NCBI GenBank assembly: GCA_003224905.1
Contig: QIAA01000054.1
Span: forward strand, 19,228 to 83,227
Origin: Acidobacteriota bacterium
Lineage (GTDB): Bacteria; Acidobacteriota; Terriglobia; Terriglobales; Acidobacteriaceae
Direction: 5' to 3'
Length of the DNA: 64,000 nucleotides
The stretch's first letter is position 1; each line of letters begins with the position of its first letter. Both the position numbers and the translations under genes were made by a program. The notes under the pieces were generated by a model. The model saw only the letters and a program-made list of their open reading frames with translations, had not been told where the DNA came from and searched no databases. Shown in pieces: positions 53,889 to 61,623 of this stretch.

Positions 53889-54991
53889 GACGCCGTCCCT
53901 GGGACTTCCTGCAGGCCCGCGGTAGCGATCTCAACCGGTGCGACAGGCTCGGGGAACAATCGGCGGTTCTGCTTCCACCAGTCGCAGATGCTTTCGAGGG
54001 TTGCTCTTACGTTGCTCCGCGGACGCCATCCGGTATGCTGCTGAAACTTGCGGTAATCGGTAACGTAGAAGAGTTGATCTCCGGGCCGGCAGCTTTCCAT
54101 TCGATAACGCAAGCGGCTCCCCGCGACCTCTTCGATCTCATCGATAATTTCGAGCAGCGAGGTCGAGTTCTCAATCCCGCCGCCCACGTTGTAAACCTCG
54201 CCCGCGGTTTTCTCGAGATGCAGGCGCGCGGCTTCGAAGGCGCGAAGCAGGTCTTCCACGTGGAGCACGTCCCGCACCTGGCGTCCGTCACCATAGATCG
54301 TCACCGGCCGGTTCTGTAGCGCAGAATAGAGGAAGTGCGCTACCCAGCCCTGGTCTTCGTTTCCGAACTGGTGCGGTCCGGCAATACAGGACATGCGAAA
54401 AACAACTGTAGGCAGGCCGAACATGCGGCTGTAATCGTGCACGTACTGGTCGGCGGCGCCTTTTGAGCAGCCGTAGGGGGAATAGAAATCAAGCGGCTGG
54501 AGTTCATTCGTGCCGCGGCCGTCAGAGCTGGTGTACCGCTTCGCTTTTGCGACCAAGCCTTGAGGGGCGAGGTGTCCGTAAACTTTGTTTGTGGAGGTAA
54601 ACAGAAGAAATGGCCGCCGCCCTGTCTTGCGCGCGGCTTCCAGGACGTTGATCGTGCCGCCGACGTTCACTTCATAATCTAGCCGCGGATCATCCACGGA
54701 ACTGGTGACTGCCACCTGGGCAGCAAAGTGATAAATCTCGGTGGCTCCGCCCACCGCCTGGTCGACCAGCACCGGGTCGCGAACGTCGCCGATGGTGGTT
54801 CTAAGCCGGCCAGATTTCCCGATCGTGCGCTGCAGCCAGGCCAGATTTTCGCGAACTCCAGCGCGCGAGAGATTGTCGAAAATGTGGACTCTCGAATCGG
54901 TGTTCTTAAGAAGGCAATATGCCCAGTTGGAGCCGATGAATCCTGCTCCGCCAAAGATCAGAACAGACCGAAATGGAACTACCTTACTCAT
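53885..54991 (-). CDS. NAD-dependent sugar epimerase, CDP-paratose 2-epimerase-like
   Basis: 368 residues of the extended SDR family: GGAGFIGS cofactor motif, Ser/Thr in TSTNKVYGH and the YGCSKGAAD motif with catalytic Tyr and Lys. The SCIAGPHQFGNEDQGWVAHF segment resembles CDP-paratose/tyvelose 2-epimerases. It would supply an unusual sugar nucleotide for the glycosyltransferases. Overlaps the radical SAM gene by four bases. Confidence 0.85.
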   Translation of the reverse strand: MSKVVPFRSVLIFGGAGFIGSNWAYCLLKNTDSRVHIFDNLSRAGVRENLAWLQRTIGKSGRLRTTIGDVRDPVLVDQAVGGATEIYHFAAQVAVTSSVDDPRLDYEVNVGGTINVLEAARKTGRRPFLLFTSTNKVYGHLAPQGLVAKAKRYTSSDGRGTNELQPLDFYSPYGCSKGAADQYVHDYSRMFGLPTVVFRMSCIAGPHQFGNEDQGWVAHFLYSALQNRPVTIYGDGRQVRDVLHVEDLLRAFEAARLHLEKTAGEVYNVGGGIENSTSLLEIIDEIEEVAGSRLRYRMESCRPGDQLFYVTDYRKFQQHTGWRPRSNVRATLESICDWWKQNRRLFPEPVAPVEIATAGLQEVPGTAS

Positions 54992-55033
54992 GGTTCCCTC
55001 GTTCTCTTCCCTATCGAAGCCGTGCGCCTGGCT

Positions 55034-56155
55034 TTACGCGACCAGGCCATGAACGGCCAGCCGTTGCATAGCTTCATCAACGTGGTCCTTCGCCTCCTGT
55101 TCCTGAAGCCACTGCGCCAGTTCCCTCATTCCCTCCTTGAGAGTGACTCGTGGGCGGTAGCCCAAAAATCGTTGACTTGCCGAAATATCTGCAAAGCAGT
55201 GGCGCACGTCGCCCGCTCGGAACTTGCCCGTGATTTCCATGGGCATCCTGACGCCCAAGGCTTTGCCCAACTCCGCCGCGATCTCGCCAATAGTTACTGC
55301 CCTGCCTGAGCCCACATTCAAGGCTCGGCCATCAGCCTTGGAGTTGGTCAATGCCAGCATGTTGGCCTGCACGATGTCGTGGACGCTGACGAAGTCACGC
55401 ATCTGGCGACCGTCTTCGAAGACGACGGGAGCGTTGCCATTCATCAGGCGAGAAGCGAAGATCGCAGCCACGCCCGTATATGGGTTCGAGAGCGCCTGGC
55501 GCGTGCCGTAGATATTGAAATAACGGAGCGCGACCACCGGTATTCCATAGGTGCGCCCGAACAGCAAGGTCATCCCTTCCTGATCTTTTTTAGAAAGCGC
55601 GTAAATCGAGGTGCACTGCAGCGGCTTGCTTTCATCCGTCGCAACAGGAGCCAGGCGGCTGCCGCAGTTCGGGCACAGCGTGTCCCATTGTTTGTTCTTC
55701 AGCTGGTCAGCGGGACGAGGGCCGGGCGCTACCTCTCCACATGGATCGCACCGGTACTTCCCTTCCCCATAAATTGACATGGAAGAAGCCACGATGATCT
55801 TTTCCGGCTGTGCATTAGTGTCCAGGATCGCCTGCAGCAGATTGGCGGTGCCCTGGATATTGACGGCGGTGTAATGCGCAATCTGGTACATGGATTGGCC
55901 TACGCCGACCGCAGCGGCGAAGTGATAGATCACGTCAACGCCGCGAACCGCATTGCAAAGCCTTTCCAGGTCGCGGACGTCGCCGGACATGAACTCCGCG
56001 TCACGTGCCAAATAGGTTGGAATTCCGGCAGAGTGAACTTGCTCGCTCAGATTATCTAAGATTCGGACACAATGGCCTTCCTGCAACAGAGCGTCCGCTG
56101 TATGGGACCCTACAAATCCGGCCCCGCCGGTTACGAGGACTTTCTTCCTGGTCAC
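55034..56155 (-). CDS. SDR sugar epimerase with inserted zinc ribbon
   Basis: 373 residues. GGAGFVGS at 10-16, SSMSIYGEG and YALSKKDQEG (Tyr, Lys) define an extended SDR. Between the Ser and Tyr motifs lies an insertion with CDPCG and CPNCG, four cysteines that should bind zinc. This architecture fits dTDP-L-rhamnose 4-epimerase-like proteins (WbiB type), so a 6-deoxy sugar nucleotide is likely. A 42-base gap to the next gene and a 686-base repeat-filled gap upstream break the otherwise overlapping order. Confidence 0.83.
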   Translation of the reverse strand: MTRKKVLVTGGAGFVGSHTADALLQEGHCVRILDNLSEQVHSAGIPTYLARDAEFMSGDVRDLERLCNAVRGVDVIYHFAAAVGVGQSMYQIAHYTAVNIQGTANLLQAILDTNAQPEKIIVASSMSIYGEGKYRCDPCGEVAPGPRPADQLKNKQWDTLCPNCGSRLAPVATDESKPLQCTSIYALSKKDQEGMTLLFGRTYGIPVVALRYFNIYGTRQALSNPYTGVAAIFASRLMNGNAPVVFEDGRQMRDFVSVHDIVQANMLALTNSKADGRALNVGSGRAVTIGEIAAELGKALGVRMPMEITGKFRAGDVRHCFADISASQRFLGYRPRVTLKEGMRELAQWLQEQEAKDHVDEAMQRLAVHGLVA

Positions 56156-56410
56156 TAATCATGGCTCCCTTTGATCTGGTTTCAGCCGTAGGAGTGTTGC
56201 TCACAGAACGTTTCTACCGGTACTGCGCAAACTCCCTGGCAAGCCCATGCCCAGCAATGGTATGAAAGGGCATGGTTTGGATGAGAGTACCCCTGACCGC
56301 GATGCCTGCAAGGAAGTTCTCTGGGCACTTACCTCGCGAGCAAAAATGATCCCAAAAAGCCCGAATCCAGCAAGTTGGCCGAGCACGCCAGAGCGCTCCG
56401 GATCAATTTC

Positions 56411-56828
56411 TCGAACTGGTTTTCAAAGTTGAAGTGGTTTTTGAAAGGCACGGCTTCTACAGCTTGCGGAAAAGCTCTGATTTGGGGTGGCGCAGCGCTT
56501 TTAGTGTGTGCGTGAGAACTCAGTTTCGAGCGAGCAAGTGGAATGCTGCTCTACGAAATCAGCCCCGCGAGCGGAATGTGACAGCCCAGGGCGGCGGGTG
56601 GAAAGTGGGAAACGATCGAGTCCCGCAGGGACGACACAGAGGTTCTCACGCACACGCTTTTAGCGCTGCGATAAAGGCTTTCCTTTCAGTCGCGGCTTCA
56701 GCCGCTGAGGTGACCCATTCGAATTTTTCCGCAAGCTCTTCTAGCCGTGCCGCTCTGGCCCTGAAAAATTTGGGCTTCAGCCCCTGAGGCTCACGTAACC
56801 ACACACTAACAGCATTTTTGAAAACCAG
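56411..56828. repeat. Outer palindromic element inside the sugar cassette
   Basis: ACTGGTTTTCAAA (56415 region) is mirrored by TTTGAAAACCAG (56817-56828 region), and GGCACGGCTTCTACAGCTTG plus CGGAAAA (56447-56473) is mirrored by TTTTCCG plus CAAGCTCTTCTAGCCGTGCC (56725-56751). The element therefore has two pairs of inverted arms around the inner element. REP-like hairpins (CGGCTTCAGCCG, GGGCTTCAGCCCC) follow at 56690-56790. Confidence 0.65.
56491..56670. repeat. Inner nested element with about 29-base terminal repeats
   Basis: CGCAGCGCTTTTAGTGTGTG plus CGTGAGAAC at the left is mirrored at the right by an arm whose reverse complement is CGCAGCGCTAAAAGCGTGTG plus CGTGAGAACC; about five positions differ. 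The interior holds a worn version of the three-hairpin REP (CCCGCGAGCGG, GCCCAGGGCGG, GTCCCGCAGGGAC). Size 180 bases, close to the inner element at 45951-46135. Confidence 0.7.
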
Positions 56829-56841
56829 CCCTTTCTTCGTT

Positions 56842-57786
56842 TCAGTTGCGGTCCACAGTCTCGAGTACCTCAGTAATCGGCGTTTGAGAACGTGAACTCG
56901 CGGGCTCTGAGCCTGCGTAGCGCTGTACCGCCCATACGGCAAAATCTTTGAAACGTTCGAGGTCCTTTGGCGGGCTGGTGTAATGCGGACGCCGCCCCAG
57001 ATGCTCGGGCGTGAAACATAAGGTTAGAGAAGTCTCGAACTCCTCCAGAGCGTTCATCTGCCGGTCGAACCAGCTCTCCGCGTTCGGGCGAAACCAATCC
57101 GCCCAGCTCAGCCCGGTACGCAGGTGCCGCACTCCCAGCTTGCGCAGCCACTCGACTGCCGAATCCAGTCGATGATCTTCAAAGTGAAACCACTGGCAGA
57201 TCCCCATCCCCTTCGGAAAACAAGATGCCGCCTGCTTGGGCGTGCCATCTTCCCGGAGCAGCCCCATGTAGTAGTGCCGGTAATAGGCACTGCCCTCGGC
57301 TTCCTTGTGGCGCGTCGTGGCAACCCACGTCGCTGGCAGATCGAAAAGGCTATACCAATGCACGCGCTCGGTGATCGGCAGCAGCAACTCTGCCGTGCGT
57401 TGCAGGCCGAAGGCCTGCACCTCTTCTGCGCCAAAAGAGGAAGCACCCGCTTCGGAGACCCACACCGGCTTGTCGGTGACGCTGCGAATCTCCTCGATCT
57501 TTCTGGGCCAGTCGTGGATGCTCCAATGATTCCAGTCCAAAGGAAAGCCGTGAATAGCCACGACATCCACGTGCTCCAGCACCCCCTGGCTCTTGAGCAG
57601 GCAGACGAAATTCGGGTCAACCGGCGACATACCGCCAAGCACGATCTTCAATCGCGGGTTCACCTCCCTGATCGCTCGTGCTGCCCCGATGACCATCTCG
57701 GCGAACTGCTTCCACTCAGGATCTTCGTGAAAATCCCAGTGGGAGAGGTTATTCGGTTCGTTCCACAACATCACCGCTTCGACCAT
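56842..57786 (-). CDS. TIM-barrel glycosidase with rotated segment order
   Basis: 314 residues. It opens at MVEAVMLWNEPNNLSHW, the strand-4 acid/base Glu of GH5/GH39-like clan A enzymes, and has VWVSEAGASS, the strand-7 nucleophile Glu, near 110. The later part (GICQWFHFEDHR, VRHLRTGLSWADW, TSLTLCFTPEHLG) looks like strands 1-3, which normally precede strand 4. So the barrel appears circularly permuted, or the gene is a fragment of a longer duplicated protein cut at its 3' end near the repeat element. No signal peptide. Confidence 0.68.
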   Translation of the reverse strand: MVEAVMLWNEPNNLSHWDFHEDPEWKQFAEMVIGAARAIREVNPRLKIVLGGMSPVDPNFVCLLKSQGVLEHVDVVAIHGFPLDWNHWSIHDWPRKIEEIRSVTDKPVWVSEAGASSFGAEEVQAFGLQRTAELLLPITERVHWYSLFDLPATWVATTRHKEAEGSAYYRHYYMGLLREDGTPKQAASCFPKGMGICQWFHFEDHRLDSAVEWLRKLGVRHLRTGLSWADWFRPNAESWFDRQMNALEEFETSLTLCFTPEHLGRRPHYTSPPKDLERFKDFAVWAVQRYAGSEPASSRSQTPITEVLETVDRN

Positions 57787-57843
57787 GGTTTAACTCTCAG
57801 CTCTTGGCTTCTAGCTCTTAGCTAATGGCTAAAAGCTCGCACT

Positions 57844-58644
57844 TCAAAGCGTTCCCTGCAACTCCAAATCCACAATGTAACTGCCATTTCTGGTCACCGA
57901 TGCAGGCGAGCAGATCCATGTCTCCACTTCCGGCCGATCCAGGATTTTTAGGCCTGAGCTCCGAAGCATGGCCTCAACAGCACCCGCGTTGGGAATCCAC
58001 CAGTTCGTCGGATCATTCGAGTAGCTCTGCTCGATGAAATACATGGCGGGGAAGTCCGGGTCCCGGAATATCCCCTCATTCCAGAAAGGATAATCGGCGT
58101 CCCAACGGCGAATCCGCCCTGACCCGCGCACCATGGTTTGAAACACCAGCTTCCCTGCCACTTTCTTGATGATCTTATCTAATGCGAACAGCGGATATCG
58201 CAGGTGGTAAAACACGCCCATGAACAAGACATAATCAAACTGTCCCGGAATTTCCTCCACGTCGTACACCGAGCGCTTTTCAAATTCGATTTCGAGCTCC
58301 AGAGTCTCCGCCGCAAAGCGCGCCTGACTGAGATAGCGATCGTCCACATCAATCCCCAGCACCCGCTCCGCCCCGCGCTGCTTCATCTGAATCGAATAGA
58401 ACCCGCCATTGCACCCAATATCCAGAACAGTAGCTCCGCTAAGATCCTGCGGCAGAGCTTTCCCGATGTGCTCCCACTTAATATTCGGAAAATCGCCGAG
58501 AAAATGATGCGGCGCCGTTGGCACGCCACGCAGATTCACGTTATGAAACCACTCCCCAAGCTCAGCTATGCGGCGTTCGAGGTCTTGCGAATCGAGGGGA
58601 CTTGACGCTTGCTTCTGGACGAGGAGGTCTGACAGAGAGGACAT
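57844..58644 (-). CDS. SAM-dependent methyltransferase of the sugar cassette
   Basis: 266 residues from ATG 58644 (an upstream in-frame extension to 58761 is less likely). After about 75 residues comes the Rossmann motif VLDIGCNGGFYSIQMKQRG, the acidic loop GIDVDDRYL and motif LFMGVFYHLRYP. I recall a similar family (TIGR04290, unverified) that sits with the B12 radical SAM enzyme in an oligosaccharide biosynthesis cluster. First gene of the cassette; the 57-base spacer to the glycosidase is filled with imperfect AGCT-rich repeats. Confidence 0.8.
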   Translation of the reverse strand: MSSLSDLLVQKQASSPLDSQDLERRIAELGEWFHNVNLRGVPTAPHHFLGDFPNIKWEHIGKALPQDLSGATVLDIGCNGGFYSIQMKQRGAERVLGIDVDDRYLSQARFAAETLELEIEFEKRSVYDVEEIPGQFDYVLFMGVFYHLRYPLFALDKIIKKVAGKLVFQTMVRGSGRIRRWDADYPFWNEGIFRDPDFPAMYFIEQSYSNDPTNWWIPNAGAVEAMLRSSGLKILDRPEVETWICSPASVTRNGSYIVDLELQGTL

Positions 58645-58809
58645 AAACGTTCTCACAAAAGATGCGCCCACGTTAGAACCCGTTGCGCCGCCGACTGCAT
58701 GTTCCACGCGCGCCATGCGAGTAACTCTTACCGCGATCGCCGCCAGGCCTCTGACTCGCATCAGCTACTCCACGCAACCGCAAGACAGAAAAGCACATCC
58801 AAGCGCGCC

Positions 58810-59622
58810 ATGCCGGAGCAGACGGCCAACACCGCAGCCGCAATGACGACTTCGTCAATCCCCTTGCGAATTCCGACCGAGCAGGAGGCGCTCTATCGCG
58901 AGGTCTTAACGGTTCTGGAAGACCAGCAGATTCCCTACGCCGTCGCCGGCGCCTTCGCTTTGCAGATGCATACCGGAATTTGCCGCTACACCAAAGATCT
59001 TGACGTATTTCTGCGCGCGGAGGAGGTTCCGACCACCCTCGCCAAACTGCATGAGCACGGCTTCGAGTGCGAGATCTGCGATCCCGTGTGGCTGGCGAAG
59101 GCGCAGCGCGGGGAGTTCTATGTCGATCTGATCACAGGAATGAGCAACGCCGCGCTGGTGGTGGACATCTCCTGGATCCAGCTGGCGCACCCCGCAATCA
59201 TCGTCGATGTCCCCACGCGCGTCCTGGCTCCCGAGGAACTGCTCGCCTCCAAATTATTTGTCACCCGCCGGGAGCGCTTCGATGGCGCCGACATCGCTCA
59301 CATTGTTTATGGCACAAAAGGAAACCTGGACTGGCATCGCCTCCTGCGCCGCATTGGCGAGCACTGGGAGATCCTGCTGTGGGCCTTAATGCTGTTTCAT
59401 TACGTTTATCCTGCGCACAGCGATTACGTGCCTCGCTGGCTTTGGCTGGAACTCACCGGCCGTTTTTTGAACGAGGTGCAAAACCCTGATTCGCGCGCCC
59501 CTTTTCGCGGCAGCCTGATCGACGAAAATATGTTCGCCATCGATCTAAAAGAATGGGGTCTGGAAAATATCCTTGAGCAATACCGCGCGCGCCGTGAGCC
59601 AAAGATTACGACCGTGCCATAA
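58810..59622 (+). CDS. Nucleotidyltransferase-fold protein
   Basis: 270 residues. The segment YAVAGAFALQMHTGICRYTKD followed by LDVFL resembles the Pol-beta-like fold (GG/GA loop, then DxD metal site, here DLD). The rest, including LAPEELLASKLFVTRRERFD, matches nucleotidyltransferase-like DUF proteins. Role unknown; single, without a toxin-antitoxin partner. ATG 58810 is chosen because the upstream codons lack a protein-like pattern. Confidence 0.72.
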   Translation: MPEQTANTAAAMTTSSIPLRIPTEQEALYREVLTVLEDQQIPYAVAGAFALQMHTGICRYTKDLDVFLRAEEVPTTLAKLHEHGFECEICDPVWLAKAQRGEFYVDLITGMSNAALVVDISWIQLAHPAIIVDVPTRVLAPEELLASKLFVTRRERFDGADIAHIVYGTKGNLDWHRLLRRIGEHWEILLWALMLFHYVYPAHSDYVPRWLWLELTGRFLNEVQNPDSRAPFRGSLIDENMFAIDLKEWGLENILEQYRARREPKITTVP

Positions 59623-59749
59623 AAACCATGTCACCAGTAGCCTCAAGCCGTCGTTTGCCTCACAATCAACATCACAATCAACAACTGAGAACCAGTAACT
59701 GGGAACTGAGAACTGGGGTTAAAAAAATCCCCGCGTTTTCACCAACAAA

Positions 59750-60457
59750 ATGAGGATCGCCGCCACCGCCGACCTGCATTTCACGCCGCAGCGCCAGGCT
59801 AACTTGCGCGAGCAGCTCAACCGCGTCCGCGACGACGCCGACGTCCTCGTCCTCGCCGGCGATCTCACCAACTATGGCCAGCCTGCGGAAATGGAGACCC
59901 TACTGAACGCCCTGGTCCGCCTGCGTGTGCCCACCATCGCCGTGCTCGGCAATCACGATTACGAAAGCGACCGTCAGGCTGAACTAATAAAGATGATGAC
60001 CGACGAGGGCATCAAAGTCCTCGACGGAAGCGCCTACGAGCGCGACGGCGTCGGCTTCGCCGGAACCAAAGGCTTCGTAGGCGGCTTCGGCCGCGGCGTC
60101 CTGACCGCCTTCGGCGAGCCGGAGATCAAAACTTTCGTTCGCGCCTCCATCGACGAAGCACTAAAGCTTGAGCGTGCCATGTCCCAACTGCGGACGCAGA
60201 AGCGCGTAGTTGTGCTGCATTACTCTCCCATCGCTGGCACTGTCGATGGCGAAGCTCCCGAAATTTTTCCTTTCCTCGGCACCTCGCGCCTCGCCGAAGT
60301 AGTAGACCGCCACGGTGCCGACCTGATCATCCACGGCCATGCCCACCACGGCAAGCTCGACGGCCGAACGACGGCGGGGATTCCCGTGGCCAATGTGGCG
60401 ATCACTCTCCTCGAATCCCAGCAACCCCCGGCGGTCTACAGAGTCTTCGAGATTTGA
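59750..60457 (+). CDS. Metallophosphoesterase
   Basis: 235 residues of the calcineurin-like fold with all metal motifs: ADLHF, LAGDLTNYG, LGNHDYES, VVVLHYSP and GHAHHGKLDGRT. It probably hydrolyses a small phosphodiester or phosphate. The upstream spacer has imperfect AACTGGGAACTGAGAACTGG repeats (59690-59717). The 3' end has a decayed copy about 620 bases downstream (61078-61242). Confidence 0.87.
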   Translation: MRIAATADLHFTPQRQANLREQLNRVRDDADVLVLAGDLTNYGQPAEMETLLNALVRLRVPTIAVLGNHDYESDRQAELIKMMTDEGIKVLDGSAYERDGVGFAGTKGFVGGFGRGVLTAFGEPEIKTFVRASIDEALKLERAMSQLRTQKRVVVLHYSPIAGTVDGEAPEIFPFLGTSRLAEVVDRHGADLIIHGHAHHGKLDGRTTAGIPVANVAITLLESQQPPAVYRVFEI

Positions 60458-60468
60458 AGGTTCGGCTT

Positions 60469-60517
60469 GTGTGGGGACAGCCGCCCACGGCTGTCCAGCC
60501 GAGCGAAGCTCGGCAGC
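60469..60517 (+). repeat. 49-base repeat, first copy
   Basis: Begins GTGTGGGGACAGCCGCC; contains the hairpins GGACAGCCGCCCACGGCTGTCC and GCCGAGC-GAA-GCTCGGC. The second copy is at 61249-61297 with one difference. Both directly follow a phosphoesterase 3' end, intact or decayed. Confidence 0.75.
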
Positions 60518-60601
60518 TACCTGTGTGGCGCGGGCGCCCTCGCCCGCGAAGATTCATTCCCGATATGTACGCGCGTGCGTCCCCCCGTGGCACCCAACAA
60601 T

Positions 60602-60660
60602 TGTCATCCCGAGCGAAGCGGAATGGTCCACGCGGATCATTTCGCGCAGTCGAGGGACTT
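60602..60660 (+). repeat. Interspersed GTCATCC repeat
   Basis: TGTCATCCCGAGCGAAGCGG start, followed by an insert with CGCGGATCATTTCGCGCAG and ending GTCGAGGGACTT. Same family as 18363, 44346, 60739 and 61395. Confidence 0.6.
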
Positions 60661-60738
60661 GCTTTTCCTTGCAGACCTTCGCCTGCCCCTGGCTTTCGAA
60701 GGGGCCTGTTTCCCCTGAGGCTTCTCATCTATACCCTT

Positions 60739-60799
60739 TGTCATCCTGGAGGCAGCGCAGTCCTGCGCTCGCGCAGGACTCCCAACGAAGGATCTCTGC
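60739..60799 (+). repeat. Interspersed GTCATCC repeat
   Basis: TGTCATCCTGGAGGCAGCG start and CGAAGGATCTCTGC end, with the hairpin AGTCCTGCGC-tcgc-GCAGGACT inserted in the middle, showing that different palindromes occupy the centre of this family. Confidence 0.6.
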
Positions 60800-61077
60800 A
60801 TTTACTGTGGCTACCCCGCAGCGCGAAACCCGGCTCCGGCTCGTATCAGGGCACGACTTCAGCCGTGCAGGTGCCCGATACTTTCGCGTATTTTGCGAAA
60901 GGATGAGGATTTCCAATCCTCAGACTCAATTAGAAACTCGGCCCAGGTTCGTATCAGGGCATGACTTCCAGTCGTGCCGATGAAAGCAAAACCACGACCC
61001 CGCCCCGCATGGGCGCCGCAACTGCCGGCGCTCTCTCCGAGCGAACGCCAATCCAGCGGAACCCAAGTTTCGAAACC

Positions 61078-61242
61078 ACAAATCTTGGCGGAAGTAATCG
61101 ACCGCCACGGCGCCGACCTGATCATTCACAGCAACACCCACGGCAAACTCGACGGCCGCACCACCGCCGCATCCCTGTACACAACGTAGCCATCACCCTC
61201 CTCGAATCGCAGCAACCCCTGTACCGCGTGTTTGAGGTGTGA
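61078..61242 (+). pseudogene. Decayed 3' fragment of a second metallophosphoesterase
   Basis: Codons for ILAEVIDRHGADLIIHSNTH and then GKLDGRTTA correspond to the C-terminal part of the intact gene at 59750, and VHNVAITLLESQQPLYRVFEV ends it in another frame, so there is a frameshift near 61183. The metal motif GHAHHG has become SNTHG. The 5' part is missing. The divergence suggests an old tandem paralogue rather than a recent copy. Confidence 0.78.
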
Positions 61243-61248
61243 AGGTTC

Positions 61249-61297
61249 GTGTGGGGACAGCCGCCCTCGGCTGTCCAGCCGAGCGAAGCTCGGCAGC
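61249..61297 (+). repeat. 49-base repeat, second copy
   Basis: One mismatch from 60469-60517 over 49 bases. High identity here contrasts with the worn phosphoesterase fragment just before it. Confidence 0.75.
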
Positions 61298-61394
61298 GAT
61301 CGGGAAGGGCACGACTTCAGGTTGTTAGCCTGCCCTGTTTTGCCGAAGCCCTGAGCAAGCGAAGGGAAAGTGGAAGAGTGCCGCAAGACAGAAT

Positions 61395-61451
61395 TGTCAT
61401 CCTGAGCGAAGCGAGACGGCGCTCAGCGCCGTCTCGCGCAGTCGAAGGACC
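61395..61451 (+). repeat. Interspersed GTCATCC repeat
   Basis: TGTCATCCTGAGCGAAGCG start and GCGCAGTCGAAGGACC end, with the perfect hairpin GAGACGGCGCT-c-AGCGCCGTCTC in the centre. Confidence 0.65.
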
Positions 61452-61623
61452 CCGAGCCTTTCAATCCAGGCACTACTACCCAGACGACAAGTAGACAAGG
61501 AGCGAGAAAAATCCGCGCATCCGCGTGATCGAGGGGAGGTGTGCCCCGATTCCGTACTTTTCAAAACGTAGAAGAACAAACGCGAACGGCTAACGGTTGG
61601 GGGGCCAACGGCTGCTCTTGCAA

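Larger units (their letters stand above)
60458..61623. other. Repeat-rich intergenic region
   Basis: Nearly 1.2 kb without a convincing intact gene. It holds two copies of a 49-base hairpin-rich repeat (60469-60517, 61249-61297), three copies of the GTCATCC repeat (60602-60660, 60739-60799, 61395-61451), three copies of a shorter TATCAGGGCACGACTTCAG-type palindrome (near 60846, 60954, 61307) and the phosphoesterase remnant. It looks like a sink for small palindromic elements. Confidence 0.7.

Noticed and set aside
58810..59622. The nucleotidyltransferase-like gene as an AbiEii-type toxin
   Set aside because: No partner antitoxin gene and no clear AbiEii motifs beyond the shared fold.
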